A stretch of 64,000 nucleotides of DNA from an uncultured Mesonia sp. (lineage in GTDB: Bacteria > Bacteroidota > Bacteroidia > Flavobacteriales > Flavobacteriaceae), in the NCBI GenBank assembly GCA_947499595.1, contig CANMOY010000010.1:1-64000 (forward strand). The letters run 5' to 3'. Shown in pieces: positions 35,205-43,470 of the stretch (its first letter is position 1; every line of letters begins with the position of its first letter). A program made the translations under genes and the position numbers. Below the pieces are notes generated by a model. The model was not told the origin of the DNA, did not search any database, and was given only the letters and a program-made list of their open reading frames with translations.

Positions 35205-36659
35205 TTATACAGCGTGTTCGTGGTCTTTTTTTCGGTAACCAAAAAGCTCTTGTTTTTTTATCATAACAGCGGTATTTTTGGGTAACATCTCTTCCCATCC
35301 CGCTTGTTTGTCTGCAATCATTTGAAGCACTTTACGCGAGTAAATATCCAACACCGCTGGATCGGCATCCTTGATGTCAATAACTTTTCCATTGTATTTA
35401 AAAAACTTATAAAGCTCTTTCATACGCGGATGTACTTTTAAGTTATTTGAATCGATGACTTCACCAGTTTTATCATCTTTCCAAGGGTAAAGGTAAACTT
35501 TTAAGTTTTTAAAGAATAATTTACCAAAAGCCTCAAGAATTCCCCCGCTTAAATGACGATAATATTTCTCATCAAAAATATCGATAAGGTTGTTTACCCC
35601 CATAGCAAGGCCCATTCTTTCTTTTGTAAAGCGAGAGAAATACTCTACCACTTTATAATACTGCTGGAAATTAGAAATCATTACAGTTTGCCCCAGTGAG
35701 CAAAGTAATTTAGCCCGATCCATAAAATCTTTTTCATCAATTTCGCCCTCGGCCCTTAAGTTAGATAAGGTTATTTCAAAAATACTGATTGCATTTTCGG
35801 GATTCACTCTGTTTTCATTTAAGAACAGCTCTAATGAGTTTTTATAAATGTCCATATTTACATTGGTCACCGGCCTAAAACTACCACGAAGCGCTAAAAC
35901 ATTCTTTTTGTAAAGCACTTTTGCGGGTAAGACATTTTTACCATCGGGTGAGAACATCACGGCTTCGGTCATACCATTCTTAACCAATTGCAATGACATC
36001 AATCTATTATCAACATCTTTAAAAATAGGTCCCGAAAAATTTATGGTATCAATTTCGATTTGGTCTTTGTCTATATGATCATAAAGATAGCGCAGTAATT
36101 TTTTGGGAGAATCATACTTGTAATAGGCTCCATATATTAAATTGACACCTAATATTCCCAGGGTGTTTTGCTGAAGTCTTGCGTCATTCTCGTGAAAACG
36201 AACGTGTAATATAATTTCATTGTACTCGCCATCGGGGGTTACTTGATAGCGTAAACCAACCCATCCGTGACCTTTATATTTTTTTGCAAAATCTATAGTG
36301 GCAACGGTGTTGGCGAAACTAAAAAAAAGCTTATTAGGATGTTTTTCTCTAACAATGCGTTCTTCAATAAGGCGCATTTCGTGCGACAACATTTTTTTTA
36401 AGCGGGCCTCGGTTACATAGCGATGGTCGTCTTCAACGCCATAAATTGCATCGCTAAAATCCTTATCATAAGCACTCATGGTTTTAGCAATAGTACCCGA
36501 AGCACCTCCGGCCCTAAAAAAATTTCGAACGGTTTCTTGACCAGCACCAATCTCTGCAAAAGTACCGTAAATGTTTTTGTTTAAATTTATGCGTAAAGCT
36601 TTGCTTTTAATAGAAGGAATATTTTGAAATTCCCGATCTCCCATTATTGTTATTGGCAT
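35205..36659 (-). CDS. Large conserved protein of unknown function
   Basis: A 484-residue soluble protein with no signal peptide or membrane helix. The N-terminal segment is distinctive: a glycine-rich AEIGAGQETVRNFFRAGGASGTIAKTMSAYD followed by DAIYG and a helical RLKKMLSHEMRLIEERI. The middle has beta strands (NEIILHVRFHENDARLQQNTLGILGVNLIYGAYY); the end is helical. I recognise it as a protein conserved in and beyond Bacteroidota that carries unreliable names in databases; I assign no function. It has its own promoter divergent from the MBL hydrolase gene and ends at the murA terminator. Confidence 0.85.
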   Translation of the reverse strand: MPITIMGDREFQNIPSIKSKALRINLNKNIYGTFAEIGAGQETVRNFFRAGGASGTIAKTMSAYDKDFSDAIYGVEDDHRYVTEARLKKMLSHEMRLIEERIVREKHPNKLFFSFANTVATIDFAKKYKGHGWVGLRYQVTPDGEYNEIILHVRFHENDARLQQNTLGILGVNLIYGAYYKYDSPKKLLRYLYDHIDKDQIEIDTINFSGPIFKDVDNRLMSLQLVKNGMTEAVMFSPDGKNVLPAKVLYKKNVLALRGSFRPVTNVNMDIYKNSLELFLNENRVNPENAISIFEITLSNLRAEGEIDEKDFMDRAKLLCSLGQTVMISNFQQYYKVVEYFSRFTKERMGLAMGVNNLIDIFDEKYYRHLSGGILEAFGKLFFKNLKVYLYPWKDDKTGEVIDSNNLKVHPRMKELYKFFKYNGKVIDIKDADPAVLDIYSRKVLQMIADKQAGWEEMLPKNTAVMIKKQELFGYRKKDHEHAV

Positions 36660-36696
36660 ATTTTCTGGCTACTTAATTAATCAAGTTTGTCTTTAT

Positions 36697-36724
36697 CAAA
36701 GGTAAACAATTGCTTTTTAAACAA
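36697..36724 (-). promoter_or_regulatory. Promoter of the 484-residue unknown gene
   Basis: On the minus strand: TTG (plus CAA at 36722-36724), 17-base spacer, TACCTTTG (plus CAAAGGTA at 36697-36704), 38 bases before the ATG. It overlaps the opposite promoter at 36710..36743. Confidence 0.65.
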
Positions 36725-36743
36725 AAAAATATCCCTACATTTG
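36710..36743 (+). promoter_or_regulatory. Promoter of the MBL hydrolase gene
   Basis: TTG at 36710-36712, a 23-base spacer and TACATTTG at 36736-36743. It lies inside the first codons of the longest ORF and so argues for the TTG start at 36759. Confidence 0.6.
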
Positions 36744-36758
36744 TGTTTAAAAAATATT

Positions 36759-37520
36759 TTGGAAATTACTTTTCTTGGTACTGGAACTTCTCAGGGTATA
36801 CCCATTATCGGTAGCAAACATCCTGTATGTTTAAGTCAAAATCCAAAAGATAAACGTTTACGGGTAAGTTTGTTGTTAGAATGGGACGCCTACACTTTTG
36901 TAATTGATTGCGGTCCAGATTTTAGGCAGCAAATGCTTAACCAAAATGTCGAACAACTTGACGGTATTCTATATACCCATGAGCATAATGATCATATCAT
37001 TGGGCTAGATGATGTACGTCCCTTTTATTTTAAACAAGGAGATATAAATTTATATGCTAGCGAAAGGGTGATAAAAGCTTTAAAAAAACGTTTTGACTAT
37101 GTTTTTGAAAGTTATAATAAATATCCAGGAGCACCCAGTGTTAATCTTAATGAAATTGTGAATAAGCCTTTTGAAGTGGGAGGCAAGCAAGTAACCCCCA
37201 TTGAAGTGATGCACAATACGTTACCAATTTTTGGGTTCAGGGTTGATAATATGGCTTATATCACCGATGCAAAAACCATTAGTACTACCGAAAAGCAAAA
37301 GTTAAAAAATTTAGATGTATTAATTTTAAATGCCTTGCGAAGAGAGCCACACCCTTCTCATTTAAATCTAGAAGAAGCTCTGGCGCTTATAGAAGAATTA
37401 AAACCCAAAAAAGCCTATTTAACCCATATCAGCCATTTGCTTGGCTTTCACGATGAAGTCGAATGCGAATTACCTGAAAATGTTCATTTGGCATACGATA
37501 ACCTTAAATTAACTCTTTGA
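36759..37520 (+). CDS. MBL-fold metallo-hydrolase (PhnP-like)
   Basis: About 253 residues of the metallo-beta-lactamase fold. It starts at TTG (36759), giving EITFLGTGTSQGIPI, the canonical first strand; the longer frame from 36687 overlaps the promoter. Metal ligands: THEHNDH, a later MHNT and the LTHISH motif near the end. GTSQGIP and the cysteine near residue 25 resemble PhnP-type cyclic phosphodiesterases, but the substrate is unknown. The next gene begins five bases past the stop. Confidence 0.88.
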   Translation: MEITFLGTGTSQGIPIIGSKHPVCLSQNPKDKRLRVSLLLEWDAYTFVIDCGPDFRQQMLNQNVEQLDGILYTHEHNDHIIGLDDVRPFYFKQGDINLYASERVIKALKKRFDYVFESYNKYPGAPSVNLNEIVNKPFEVGGKQVTPIEVMHNTLPIFGFRVDNMAYITDAKTISTTEKQKLKNLDVLILNALRREPHPSHLNLEEALALIEELKPKKAYLTHISHLLGFHDEVECELPENVHLAYDNLKLTL

Positions 37521-37525
37521 TTATT

Positions 37526-38023
37526 ATGAGAAAAAGTATCTTTCTTTATCTTTTTTTGTTCACCTTATTATTTGTTATTTTTCAATATAGCAATTCTAAG
37601 AAAACTTTTGAACGCCTTAATTTGAAAATCACTGAACTGAAAGACGAAAGAGATGAAGCGCTGCTTTTGCGAGATTCAATTATGAATTTGGAAACAGCAC
37701 ATCAAGAACGATTTACCCTGCAAAGCAATGACAAAGCTAGAATGTACGTTGAAGATTTAGGCTTTGAAGCTACAAAACTTGCTCAATTGCTTGAACAAAA
37801 AATTGTTGGGGCCAATGGTATAGATCAAGATAACCCTTACGTTCCTTACCAAGGTTTAAACGGAGTTATGCGCATTAATAGTGTAAAAGTTTTAAACCAT
37901 AAATGGGTAATTGCCGAGTTTACCGATGGCACTTATTGGGGTGAGGTGCTACTCAATTATTTTATCAATGAAGATCAGACAATTGATATTGAGGTGAACA
38001 ACGGCTTGCTTTACGCTAATTAA
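37526..38023 (+). CDS. Membrane-anchored coiled-coil protein of unknown function
   Basis: About 165 residues starting MRKSIFLYLF: one N-terminal membrane anchor (about 4-22), a short coiled coil (about 25-60, LKITELKDERDEALLLRDSI) and a mixed C-terminal domain ending VLLNYFINEDQTIDIEVNNG. The ATG at 37526 was preferred over an in-frame TTG three codons upstream. It follows the MBL hydrolase closely and ends tail-to-tail with the esterase gene, sharing TTAA. I do not recognise the family beyond its occurrence in flavobacteria. Confidence 0.75.
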   Translation: MRKSIFLYLFLFTLLFVIFQYSNSKKTFERLNLKITELKDERDEALLLRDSIMNLETAHQERFTLQSNDKARMYVEDLGFEATKLAQLLEQKIVGANGIDQDNPYVPYQGLNGVMRINSVKVLNHKWVIAEFTDGTYWGEVLLNYFINEDQTIDIEVNNGLLYAN

Positions 38024-38679
38024 TTCCAATTGGTGCGTTGCGTTAACCACTGCTTAAATTCTTGAAAATTAGGAGGACAAACACCGTGACCCACTGGAAA
38101 TTCAGAATACGTATAAGCAATGTTTTTTTGGGCTAGATAATCTTTGTTTTTTCTGGCCCAGCTAACCGGAATAACCTGATCAACGCTCCCGTGCGAACCG
38201 TATATTTCAACTTTATTCTCTTGCGTCGTTGCGGATTTTATAATTGGTTCGTGAATATATCCGCTTAAAGCTATAACATTTTTTACTAATCCGGGGTACG
38301 ACAATGCGGTAGCGTAACTTAAAATCGCTCCTTGACTAAACCCCAGCAGCGTTATTTCTTGAGGATTAACTGGGTAAGCCTCCAGCGCTTCTTGAATAAA
38401 TTGATGAACCAATTCTCGTGAAGCAATGGCTTGCTCATCGTTAGTAAATTTGTTTTGATTCGCGTCAAAATTTATTTCGTACCAGGCGTGCCCATAGGGT
38501 ACCATGTCTAAAGGTGCTTGAACCGATAGAATGAGGTAGCGGTCGTCTAGTTCTGGTGAAAAACTAAACAAGTCTTCAGCGTTGCTCCCATAACCATGCA
38601 GCACAATAATAGTAGGAGCGAGGGTGCTTAAACTTGAAGGTCTCACAAGATGCTTTAAACATAAATCTTTTGTTGTCAT
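38020..38679 (-). CDS. Alpha/beta hydrolase, carboxylesterase/phospholipase family
   Basis: A 219-residue esterase of the YpfH/acyl-protein-thioesterase type: oxyanion-side VLHGYGSNAEDLF, nucleophile serine in GFSQGA, Asp in GSVDQVIPV and His in VGHGVCP complete a catalytic triad. No signal peptide, so it is cytosolic. It is the last gene of a five-gene minus-strand operon, overlapping the small membrane protein gene by four bases. Confidence 0.9.
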   Translation of the reverse strand: MTTKDLCLKHLVRPSSLSTLAPTIIVLHGYGSNAEDLFSFSPELDDRYLILSVQAPLDMVPYGHAWYEINFDANQNKFTNDEQAIASRELVHQFIQEALEAYPVNPQEITLLGFSQGAILSYATALSYPGLVKNVIALSGYIHEPIIKSATTQENKVEIYGSHGSVDQVIPVSWARKNKDYLAQKNIAYTYSEFPVGHGVCPPNFQEFKQWLTQRTNWN

Positions 38680-39011
38680 GGTGCTATAGTTTTAAACCAG
38701 TTTTGAAAATAATTACCCACTAGAGGTATGAGTACACGTCTTCCTTGAACGGCTCCTAAAAATGCATAGAACCACAAAACGAAGAACAAAATCCAGAAAG
38801 GGAAAATGAAAACTAAATTATTAAATCCGCTAATGATTATAAATACCGAAATTTGTAGAAGATGTAACCCAATGGCTTGCCGAATATGAAAACTGGCAAA
38901 TTTATTTTTTTCTTCGGCGTTCATGAACAAGGCAATTAATCCGCCAACAAAAGTGATATAGCTGATGATAGCTGTATTTTTACCTTTATCTATATTTGCA
39001 TCTGTTTTCAT
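38676..39011 (-). CDS. DUF4870-like small membrane protein
   Basis: A 111-residue protein with three to four hydrophobic helices; the pattern AIISYITFVGGLIALFMN...KNKFASFHIRQAIGLHLLQI resembles the Tic20/DUF4870 family. Function unknown. It overlaps both neighbours by four bases, the dihydroorotase-like gene upstream and the esterase downstream, so it is translated in step with them. Confidence 0.8.
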   Translation of the reverse strand: MKTDANIDKGKNTAIISYITFVGGLIALFMNAEEKNKFASFHIRQAIGLHLLQISVFIIISGFNNLVFIFPFWILFFVLWFYAFLGAVQGRRVLIPLVGNYFQNWFKTIAP

Positions 39012-40267
39012 AATTGTTTTAGCAATAATTGATTGTTGTGAATTACACCTATAGCTTTTCCTTTTAATTTTTCGCCGTAAAAAATACTGTTTTTGTTGCT
39101 ACTAATTACGTCCTGCTCAGAAAATGTATAATCCTCATTTGGTAAGAATAAGCTTAAGGAGGCTTTTTGCCCTTCTTGAATGCTAAATTCTTGTAGCTGA
39201 AATACTTTTCTGCTTTGAGTGAGAAGGCTAATCGCTTTTTCGAGTCCAAATAAGCGGTTTAACGCGCCAAAAGCCGATTCTAAACCGATACTACCCGGTA
39301 GCGCATGCTCAAATTCTACCTGTTTCTCTTCGGGTGTGCGAGGTAGGTGGTCGCAGGTAACGCAATCTATAATGCCAGATTCTACTCCCTCAACCAGCGC
39401 CAACCGATCTTCTTCATCGCGTAGCGGAGGCATAACTTTTTTTGCCGTATCAAATTCGTGTAAAACGGCATCATTGTAAAACAACTGGTGTATTGCAACT
39501 CCACAAGTCACTTGAAGACCATCAGCTTTAGCTACTTGAATTAGTTGGAGTGCATTTTTTGTAGACACAAATGGGATGTGTAATTTACCGCCAGTATAAG
39601 CCAAAATGGCTAGGTCTCTTTTTATTTGTATTTCTTCTGCAAAGGCGGGTATTCCTTTCAGCCCCAATTGCAGGCTGTTGAAGCTTTCATGTACCTGTGC
39701 TTCTCTTGCTATTTGTTTTTCTAAGGGGTAAGATTGAACAAGACCTCCAAATCCTTGTGCGTATTGAAGTGCAATTTTTAGGATATTGGGGTTTTCAATA
39801 GATTGTTTATAGTCTGTAAAAGCAATGGCTCCGGCTTGTTGCATTTCAAATAACTCAGCCAAATCTTTACCTTTTGCCTCTTTGGTTAAAGCACCTAAAG
39901 GAAATACCTCAACTGCTTGTGAGGAGTTATATTGTTGTGCAAAGCGAATGCCAGTTTGAGTATCGGTTACTGGACTAGTATTGGGGTTTAAGCCAATTTG
40001 GGCAAATCCGCTAAGGCCCGCAGTTTTAATTCCATTTACCAAAGTTTCTCGGTCTTCAAAACCAGGTTCACCAAAAGAAACACTAGGATCAAACCAAGAA
40101 GGAGATAAGTGTAGGTCTTCAATGGCTATCAATTGTGCCTCGGAGTCCTCAATGCTATGATCAATTTTAATAATGGTTTCATTTTCTATTAAAATGTCCT
40201 GAACGCTTTGATGGTGTTTGGAGTTTACGTCTATTATACGTACAGCCTTAAGAATTATTTTTCTCAT
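39008..40267 (-). CDS. Dihydroorotase-like protein lacking the metal-binding HxH (probable pseudo-enzyme)
   Basis: About 419 residues of the amidohydrolase superfamily, closest to type-I dihydroorotase. The start MRKIILKAVRIID (40267) is chosen over a longer frame from 40342 that overlaps the BatA-like gene. The canonical DxHxHxRxPG reads D60-P-S62-V-S64-F-G-E-P-G here: both zinc-binding histidines are serine and the substrate arginine is glycine. The late TCDHLPRTPEEK segment is kept. Known pseudo-dihydroorotases (PyrC') support aspartate transcarbamoylase structurally, so a similar role or a changed activity is possible. No pyrB is in the window. It begins two bases after the BatA-like stop. 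Confidence 0.85.
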   Translation of the reverse strand: MRKIILKAVRIIDVNSKHHQSVQDILIENETIIKIDHSIEDSEAQLIAIEDLHLSPSWFDPSVSFGEPGFEDRETLVNGIKTAGLSGFAQIGLNPNTSPVTDTQTGIRFAQQYNSSQAVEVFPLGALTKEAKGKDLAELFEMQQAGAIAFTDYKQSIENPNILKIALQYAQGFGGLVQSYPLEKQIAREAQVHESFNSLQLGLKGIPAFAEEIQIKRDLAILAYTGGKLHIPFVSTKNALQLIQVAKADGLQVTCGVAIHQLFYNDAVLHEFDTAKKVMPPLRDEEDRLALVEGVESGIIDCVTCDHLPRTPEEKQVEFEHALPGSIGLESAFGALNRLFGLEKAISLLTQSRKVFQLQEFSIQEGQKASLSLFLPNEDYTFSEQDVISSNKNSIFYGEKLKGKAIGVIHNNQLLLKQL

Positions 40268-40269
40268 AG

Positions 40270-42195
40270 TTATTTGAGGCGTTTTAAAAGCAAAGTTTCT
40301 ATCAGTAAAAACAGCAAGGCAAAAATAATAAACCATTTCCAAAGTTTTTGTTCCTCACTTTGTTTATTTATCAAATATGTAAAATCGGCTATAGATTTGT
40401 GTTTTTTAAAAGTTTCAAAAGTTTTATATTCACTTTTAGTTAGTTTAGACTCTGTTCGCGGATGGTTGAAAGCCAACCGTCTGAGTGTATCTGTCCCTTT
40501 TAAAAGCTTATAAAAACCGGCAAAGTAAGGTTCTTGATTCAGCGATATTTGCAAGTAGTCATCAAAGATGCGTTGCCTAGGTATAAATTTTTCTTGAGGA
40601 TGAATTAATTGAACAATTTGGTCTTTTTCTAAACTATAAGGCAAACGAATTTCTTGATTGGTGTATGTAGTATGGTACAAGACCTCTTGTGCACCACTAT
40701 TTTTTGCGATAGTGTATAAACTGGGCACAATGAGCGGTGAGCGTTTATAATTAGAATTTTCTTTATTAAAAGCAGCAGCAAAGGCATACACATTTTCTTT
40801 CTTTACAAGAAAAGGTTCGCCTGTTGAAAAACTAATTATTTTATCTTGAATCCCAGCTAAACTGTAATATGAGCTAACCTTTGGGTAATCAAAATTGGTT
40901 GTTTTCTTTTTGAAAACATCTTTTAATAGCGGGTGCTCGTAGTTTATTTTTGCGATTTTTAATTCGTTCTGATTTAAATTCTTGATACGTATTCCTTGAG
41001 CTTTTGTAAATTGTCTTAAATTTTCATCGATTGGCTCGTCGGGCAGAATAAAAATCAATTGCTTTTCTTTATTAACGTGCGTCTTTAAGTGACCCGATAA
41101 GGCGGTAGGAATACCTTTTATTTCATTAAGAGCAATTAGGTCAGCCTCTTGCAGTACTTTATAGTCAATAGCATTTAAGGAGAAGTTATGGTAAGAAAAT
41201 TCGGAATCGTTTAAGAAGATATGTTTTAAAAAATCATCGCTAACCGAATTTATACTCACAATATTTATGGGTTGAGCTTTTTGCTTAGTGAAATAAAGAT
41301 AATTGTCATATGCCAGATCATTTTGGTCTACCTCAATTCGACCTTGTTGTATGCTGTTCTGATTTATAGTGAATTGCAAGGTTTGCTTTAAACTATCTTT
41401 AAAAATTAAGGTGCTTTTGCCTAATAATTTGTTGTCATCATAAACACTTACACTTATGGGTTGATCATTTGTAGTGTTTGCGCTAAAGCTAGCCCATAAA
41501 TTTAGTGTTTCATTGCTATTTTGCTTAACAAAGGCTGTATCTACCTTTACGTTGTCTAGCCTTTCGGCTTGATAATGAACCCAATGAAGGTCGGTTGTCT
41601 TTCCTGTAAAAGATTCAGAATTATTAGAAGAGTGTAAACCATCGCTTAACATTAAGAAGGTAAACGGAAGTTTAGGGTCTTCTTGTAAACTTTCTACTTT
41701 TAAATAAACTTCTTCAAATTCAGGTTGAAAGGGACTATATTCTAAATCAAATAACTCTTTTTGAAACTCATTTAAGTTTATGTTGGCATAAGTTTGGTTG
41801 TTTGTAACCAGATTAAAGGTTTTATCTTTTGGTAAGTTCTGAAGCAATTCTTGTTTGGCTTGTTCAAATAGACTTAATCCCTGGTGTTTTTGTTGCATAC
41901 TCAGTGAATTGTCTAAATAAACATAAAGGGGTTGGTCTTCGTACTTTTTTGTCTTAGCTGGTATAAATGGTTCAGCAAAAGCTAAAATTATGGCCGATAA
42001 CATAAAAAGCCTAGAAAGCAATACCAACCATTTTTTTAATTGAGAGCTTTTTCTTGATTGCAACTCGATTTTTTTTAGAAAAGCAACATTGGTAAAGGGT
42101 ATACTTTTAAATTTTCTAAACTGAAAAAGATGAATAAAAATGGGAATAAGCAGTAGGAATAACCCGTACAAAACGGCTATATTTTTAAATGCCAT
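40270..42195 (-). CDS. BatA-domain/VWA membrane protein
   Basis: A 641-residue protein. Residues 1-75 hold two membrane helices of the aerotolerance BatA N-terminal type (LIPIFIHLFQFRKFKSIPFTNVAFL). From about 88 comes a VWA-like domain with a MIDAS motif D95-N-S97-L-S99 and MLSDGLHSS, then a large extracytoplasmic region and a last helix at about 620-638. The role is unknown; the relatives in Bat operons affect envelope or stress tolerance. It overlaps the upstream histidine kinase by 11 bases. A second protein with the same layout is at 59307..61337. Confidence 0.88.
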   Translation of the reverse strand: MAFKNIAVLYGLFLLLIPIFIHLFQFRKFKSIPFTNVAFLKKIELQSRKSSQLKKWLVLLSRLFMLSAIILAFAEPFIPAKTKKYEDQPLYVYLDNSLSMQQKHQGLSLFEQAKQELLQNLPKDKTFNLVTNNQTYANINLNEFQKELFDLEYSPFQPEFEEVYLKVESLQEDPKLPFTFLMLSDGLHSSNNSESFTGKTTDLHWVHYQAERLDNVKVDTAFVKQNSNETLNLWASFSANTTNDQPISVSVYDDNKLLGKSTLIFKDSLKQTLQFTINQNSIQQGRIEVDQNDLAYDNYLYFTKQKAQPINIVSINSVSDDFLKHIFLNDSEFSYHNFSLNAIDYKVLQEADLIALNEIKGIPTALSGHLKTHVNKEKQLIFILPDEPIDENLRQFTKAQGIRIKNLNQNELKIAKINYEHPLLKDVFKKKTTNFDYPKVSSYYSLAGIQDKIISFSTGEPFLVKKENVYAFAAAFNKENSNYKRSPLIVPSLYTIAKNSGAQEVLYHTTYTNQEIRLPYSLEKDQIVQLIHPQEKFIPRQRIFDDYLQISLNQEPYFAGFYKLLKGTDTLRRLAFNHPRTESKLTKSEYKTFETFKKHKSIADFTYLINKQSEEQKLWKWFIIFALLFLLIETLLLKRLK

Positions 42196-43402
42196 TGTCT
42201 ATCACTTTTTTTAAAGTAAAACTAACGCTAGTGTATTTATTTTCTTCAGATTCTAAACATACCTCTCCGCCTAATTGCTTGACTAGTTTTTGTACAGTTG
42301 GTAAGCCAATACCGGTGCCTTTATTGCCATTTCGGTCCTGTTTATCTTCAGTAAAAAATAACTTAAAAACATCTTTTTGTTTGTTTGTCGCGATTCCCAT
42401 TCCATTATCGGTTACTGTAATCAAATAATTCAAATCGTCTTCTTTAATTTTTATATCAATCACGATCTTAGGCTTGTCGTTATACTTTAAGCTATTGCCT
42501 AACAAATTCAGTAAAATCTGTTCTAATAGAACCTTATTGGTTAGTATTTCGGTGTTTTTTTCGGGGATGTTAATTTCGCATGGCTGATTGATTTGTAGCA
42601 GATCGATAATATCTTCTAGCAGATAATTAAAATCAACAATTTCCAACTCGTTATGCGCCTCTTCTTCTCGGGCATAATAAGACAATACTCTTTCGGTATA
42701 CGCACTTAACTTTAAGCCTGATGATTTTAGATAATTTAAATAATTTTTACCCGTATCATCGATATTTTCTTGATATTTCGCCTTGAGCAAATCTATGGTT
42801 AGTACAATATTTGCTAAGGGCATTTTAATATCGTGACTCACTTGATTGGCGAACTGTTTAAGTTCTTTATTTTTTTGTTCCAGCGACTTTTTTATGCCAT
42901 TTAAGGATTGCAAACTTTTTCTGAGCTCCAGTAAATTCATCACTTGATTGGCCAAATAGCGCATAGATTGCTTTCTAGAAGCACTTAATGAATTGGGTTT
43001 AAAATCTACCACGCATAGGGTGCCTAAAACATTTTGTTTTTTATCGTACAACTTCATGCCAAAGTAATAGCGAATAGGACTTTCTTTTTGCTGCACAAAA
43101 GGATTTTTGATAAAGCGATTGTCTTTGAACGTATCGGTTACTTCAAAAAAATCTCGGTTTTGAGAAATAGTAAATTTACAAAAGGAGTCTTCTTTAGGCG
43201 TTTGTTTTATATTTAAACCATAAAAAGATTTAAACCACTGCTTGTCCTCGTCTATAAATGAAATAAAAGATACGGGCATTTGACATAAAGTAGCCGCTAG
43301 CCGAGTCAACTCATTATAAGACTGCTCATCGGGACTATCGATTATATCATAGGTTTTTAACGACTCTAACCTTCTTACTTCTTTTACCTTGCTTTTGCTC
43401 AT
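42185..43402 (-). CDS. GAF-domain sensor histidine kinase
   Basis: A 405-residue cytosolic kinase without membrane helices. Residues 25-160 form a GAF domain (VSFISFIDEDKQWFKSFYGL ... GTLCVVDF), followed by a coiled coil, HisKA with H190 in VSHDIKMPLANIV and HATPase_c with NLLGNSLKYN, TDNGMGIA and GTGIGLPTV. Autophosphorylation at H190 should work. No response regulator is adjacent; it heads the operon with the BatA-like protein. It could act on an orphan regulator such as the one at 21309..22025, but nothing in the sequence ties them. Confidence 0.93.
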   Translation of the reverse strand: MSKSKVKEVRRLESLKTYDIIDSPDEQSYNELTRLAATLCQMPVSFISFIDEDKQWFKSFYGLNIKQTPKEDSFCKFTISQNRDFFEVTDTFKDNRFIKNPFVQQKESPIRYYFGMKLYDKKQNVLGTLCVVDFKPNSLSASRKQSMRYLANQVMNLLELRKSLQSLNGIKKSLEQKNKELKQFANQVSHDIKMPLANIVLTIDLLKAKYQENIDDTGKNYLNYLKSSGLKLSAYTERVLSYYAREEEAHNELEIVDFNYLLEDIIDLLQINQPCEINIPEKNTEILTNKVLLEQILLNLLGNSLKYNDKPKIVIDIKIKEDDLNYLITVTDNGMGIATNKQKDVFKLFFTEDKQDRNGNKGTGIGLPTVQKLVKQLGGEVCLESEENKYTSVSFTLKKVIDNGI

Positions 43403-43470
43403 AAAGCGATTGGGGCTTAAACTAAAATTTTAGTAAATATAAAAAACAAATCCTTGGATTGGTGCTAATA

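Noticed and set aside
40208-40513. 101-codon plus-strand frame opposite the BatA-like/dihydroorotase junction
   Set aside because: It overlaps two supported genes on the other strand and has no recognisable motif.
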